Source: Paraburkholderia kururiensis JCM 10599 = LMG 19447 (lineage in GTDB: Bacteria > Pseudomonadota > Gammaproteobacteria > Burkholderiales > Burkholderiaceae). Taken from it: DNA of 64,000 nucleotides. The notes below the pieces were generated by a model. That model searched no databases and was not told the DNA's origin. It saw only the letters and a list, made by a program, of their open reading frames with translations. The position numbers were made by a program, and so were the translations under genes. The stretch is from positions 1 through 64,000 of the forward strand of contig NZ_RJZE01000019.1 of NCBI RefSeq assembly GCF_003986935.1. The letters run 5' to 3'. Positions 62,751 to 64,000 of the stretch are shown here, one piece after another (within the stretch, counting starts at the first letter, position 1; each line of letters starts with the position of its first letter).

Positions 62751-62964
62751 GAAGCTGTTCCTCTTCGAACGGACGAAGGTGTAAGAGTACCCTGGCGGCC
62801 TCGCGGCACGCGAGCCGCACCCGTGCCGGAGCAGCGCGGGCGCCGCGCCGGACGGGCCAGCGCCGTGCCGCGCGGCGGACCATCGCACGGGTTTCGTGCG
62901 GGGCGCGCATGTTAACATCGGTGGCACTTTCTTTCACATCCGCTTCACACTCTCTGGAGACTTC

Positions 62965-64000
62965 ATGCAGATCGGTCAACGGATCGGCACGCCGCTTTCG
63001 GCAACGGCCACGCGCGTCATGCTGCTCGGCGCGGGCGAACTCGGCAAGGAAGTGATCATCGCGCTGCAGCGGCTCGGCGTGGAGGTGATCGCGGTCGACC
63101 GTTATCCCAACGCGCCTGGGCATCAGGTCGCGCACCGCGCGCACGTGATCGACATGACGGACCCACAGGCGCTGCGCGCACTGATCGAGCGGGAAAAGCC
63201 GCATCTCGTGGTGCCGGAAATCGAAGCCATTGCCACAGACGCGCTTGCCGCCGTCGAAGCCGACGGTCTCGCGGAAGTCATTCCCACCGCGCGCGCCACC
63301 CAGCTCACCATGAACCGCGAGGGCATCCGGCGCCTTGCCGCCGAGGAACTCGGCCTGCCCACGTCGCCGTACGCCTTCGCCGACTCGCTCGAAGAACTGC
63401 GCGCCGGCATCGCGAAGGTCGGCTACCCGTGCGTCGTGAAGCCGGTGATGTCGTCGTCGGGCAAGGGGCAGTCGGTGCTGAGGAGCGACGCCGACGTGGA
63501 ACCGGCCTGGCAGTACGCGCTGGCGGGCGGGCGCGTGAACCGGGGCCGGGTGATCGTCGAAGGCTTCATCGACTTCGAGTACGAGATCACGCAACTGACC
63601 GTGCGCGCCGTGGACCCGGCGACGCAAACCGTCAGCACGTATTTCTGCGACCCGATCGGTCACGTCCAGGTGGCGGGCGACTACGTGGAATCGTGGCAGC
63701 CGCAGCCGATGAGCGAAAAGGCGCTGGCGCGCTCGCGCGAGATCGCGCAGAAGGTGACGACCGCGCTCGGCGGCCGGGGCATCTTCGGTGTCGAGCTGTT
63801 CGTGCGCGGCGACGAGGTGTGGTTCTCCGAGGTGAGTCCGCGTCCGCACGACACGGGGCTCGTGACGCTCGCCTCGCAGCGCTTCTCGGAGTTCGAGCTG
63901 CATGCGCGGGCCATTCTTGGGCTGCCCGTGGATACGGCGCTGCGCGCGCCGGGCGCCTCGGCCGTGATCTACGGCGGGCTCGAAGAGCCGGGCATTGCGT
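62965..64000 (+). CDS. purT: Formate-dependent phosphoribosylglycinamide formyltransferase (partial)
   Basis: The first 345 codons of about 400; the gene runs past the right edge. ATP-grasp enzyme making formyl-GAR with formate in purine synthesis. Motifs: RVMLLGAGELGKEVIIALQR, VDRYPNAPGHQVAHR, IEAIATDAL, NREGIRRLAAEELGLPTSPY, VKPVMSSSGKGQSV (phosphate loop), and VWFSEVSPRPHDTGLVT (metal site). The ATG follows TGGAGAC. It is cytoplasmic. Confidence 0.97.
   Translation, partial: MQIGQRIGTPLSATATRVMLLGAGELGKEVIIALQRLGVEVIAVDRYPNAPGHQVAHRAHVIDMTDPQALRALIEREKPHLVVPEIEAIATDALAAVEADGLAEVIPTARATQLTMNREGIRRLAAEELGLPTSPYAFADSLEELRAGIAKVGYPCVVKPVMSSSGKGQSVLRSDADVEPAWQYALAGGRVNRGRVIVEGFIDFEYEITQLTVRAVDPATQTVSTYFCDPIGHVQVAGDYVESWQPQPMSEKALARSREIAQKVTTALGGRGIFGVELFVRGDEVWFSEVSPRPHDTGLVTLASQRFSEFELHARAILGLPVDTALRAPGASAVIYGGLEEPGIA

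Overview
The window is high-GC DNA from a Burkholderiaceae chromosome, most like Paraburkholderia, Caballeronia or Trinickia. This rests on gene content and protein style: MctP with its DUF3311 partner, an intracellular PHB depolymerase, a soluble RsxB next to nth, DUF1841, DUF883, PagP, and a long-linker FtsK. It is mostly core and conserved-accessory chromosome. I found no insertion sequence, prophage, CRISPR array, rRNA operon or plasmid-type module. There is one tRNA gene, tRNA-Arg(CCU).

Layout. 1-8.2 kb: the tail of an ABC ATPase gene, two overlapping paralogous lipoprotein genes, and two paralogous sigma-54 activators (one without a receiver domain, one a full NtrC-type response regulator). 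These activators surround a set of small envelope or unknown proteins and the trehalose gene otsA. Strong -24/-12 sigma-54 promoter matches lie in front of a proline-rich small gene and of otsA. 8.2-15.3 kb: MFS exporter, YbhB-like protein, Vsr endonuclease plus Dcm-type methylase with an N-terminal HTH, a tandem pair of small unknown paralogues, a TonB-C-like mini protein, tRNA-Arg, a methyltransferase and rubredoxin. 15.5-26.6 kb: Uup, topoisomerase IV (parE-parC), a CopD-like protein, a ChrA-family transporter and a GGDEF-EAL protein. 27.3-33.3 kb: a MocR regulator divergent from VOC protein, DMT exporter, aminotransferase, RidA and PhzF genes, which looks like a small amine or amino-acid handling cluster. 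33.4-40 kb: htpG behind a clear sigma-32 promoter, ubiC (probably leaderless), a family-6-type DNA glycosylase, then a variable stretch with a secreted repeat protein, a conserved unknown and a broken OGT-type glycosyltransferase, and a spermidine-synthase-like protein.

40.3-52.7 kb: DUF3311-mctP, a FUSC protein, transaldolase, a MoxR-VWA pair, two periplasmic cytochromes c, the rsxB-nth-DUF1841 run, a TetR regulator and PHB depolymerase. 52.9-64 kb: GH15 glycosidase, two tiny proteins (one of 50 residues, DUF3096), a secreted lactonase-like beta-propeller, PagP, an FtsK paralogue that appears to lack the first canonical membrane segment, a META-domain lipoprotein and the 5' part of purT.

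Nothing here is an obvious large new system. The most promising unexplained structure is regulatory: the sigma-54 locus that links two enhancer-binding proteins with otsA and small unknown proteins (1.7-8.2 kb). Second is the MocR cluster with phased GTAA boxes (27.3-33.3 kb). All family calls come from reading motifs by eye. No database search was run.
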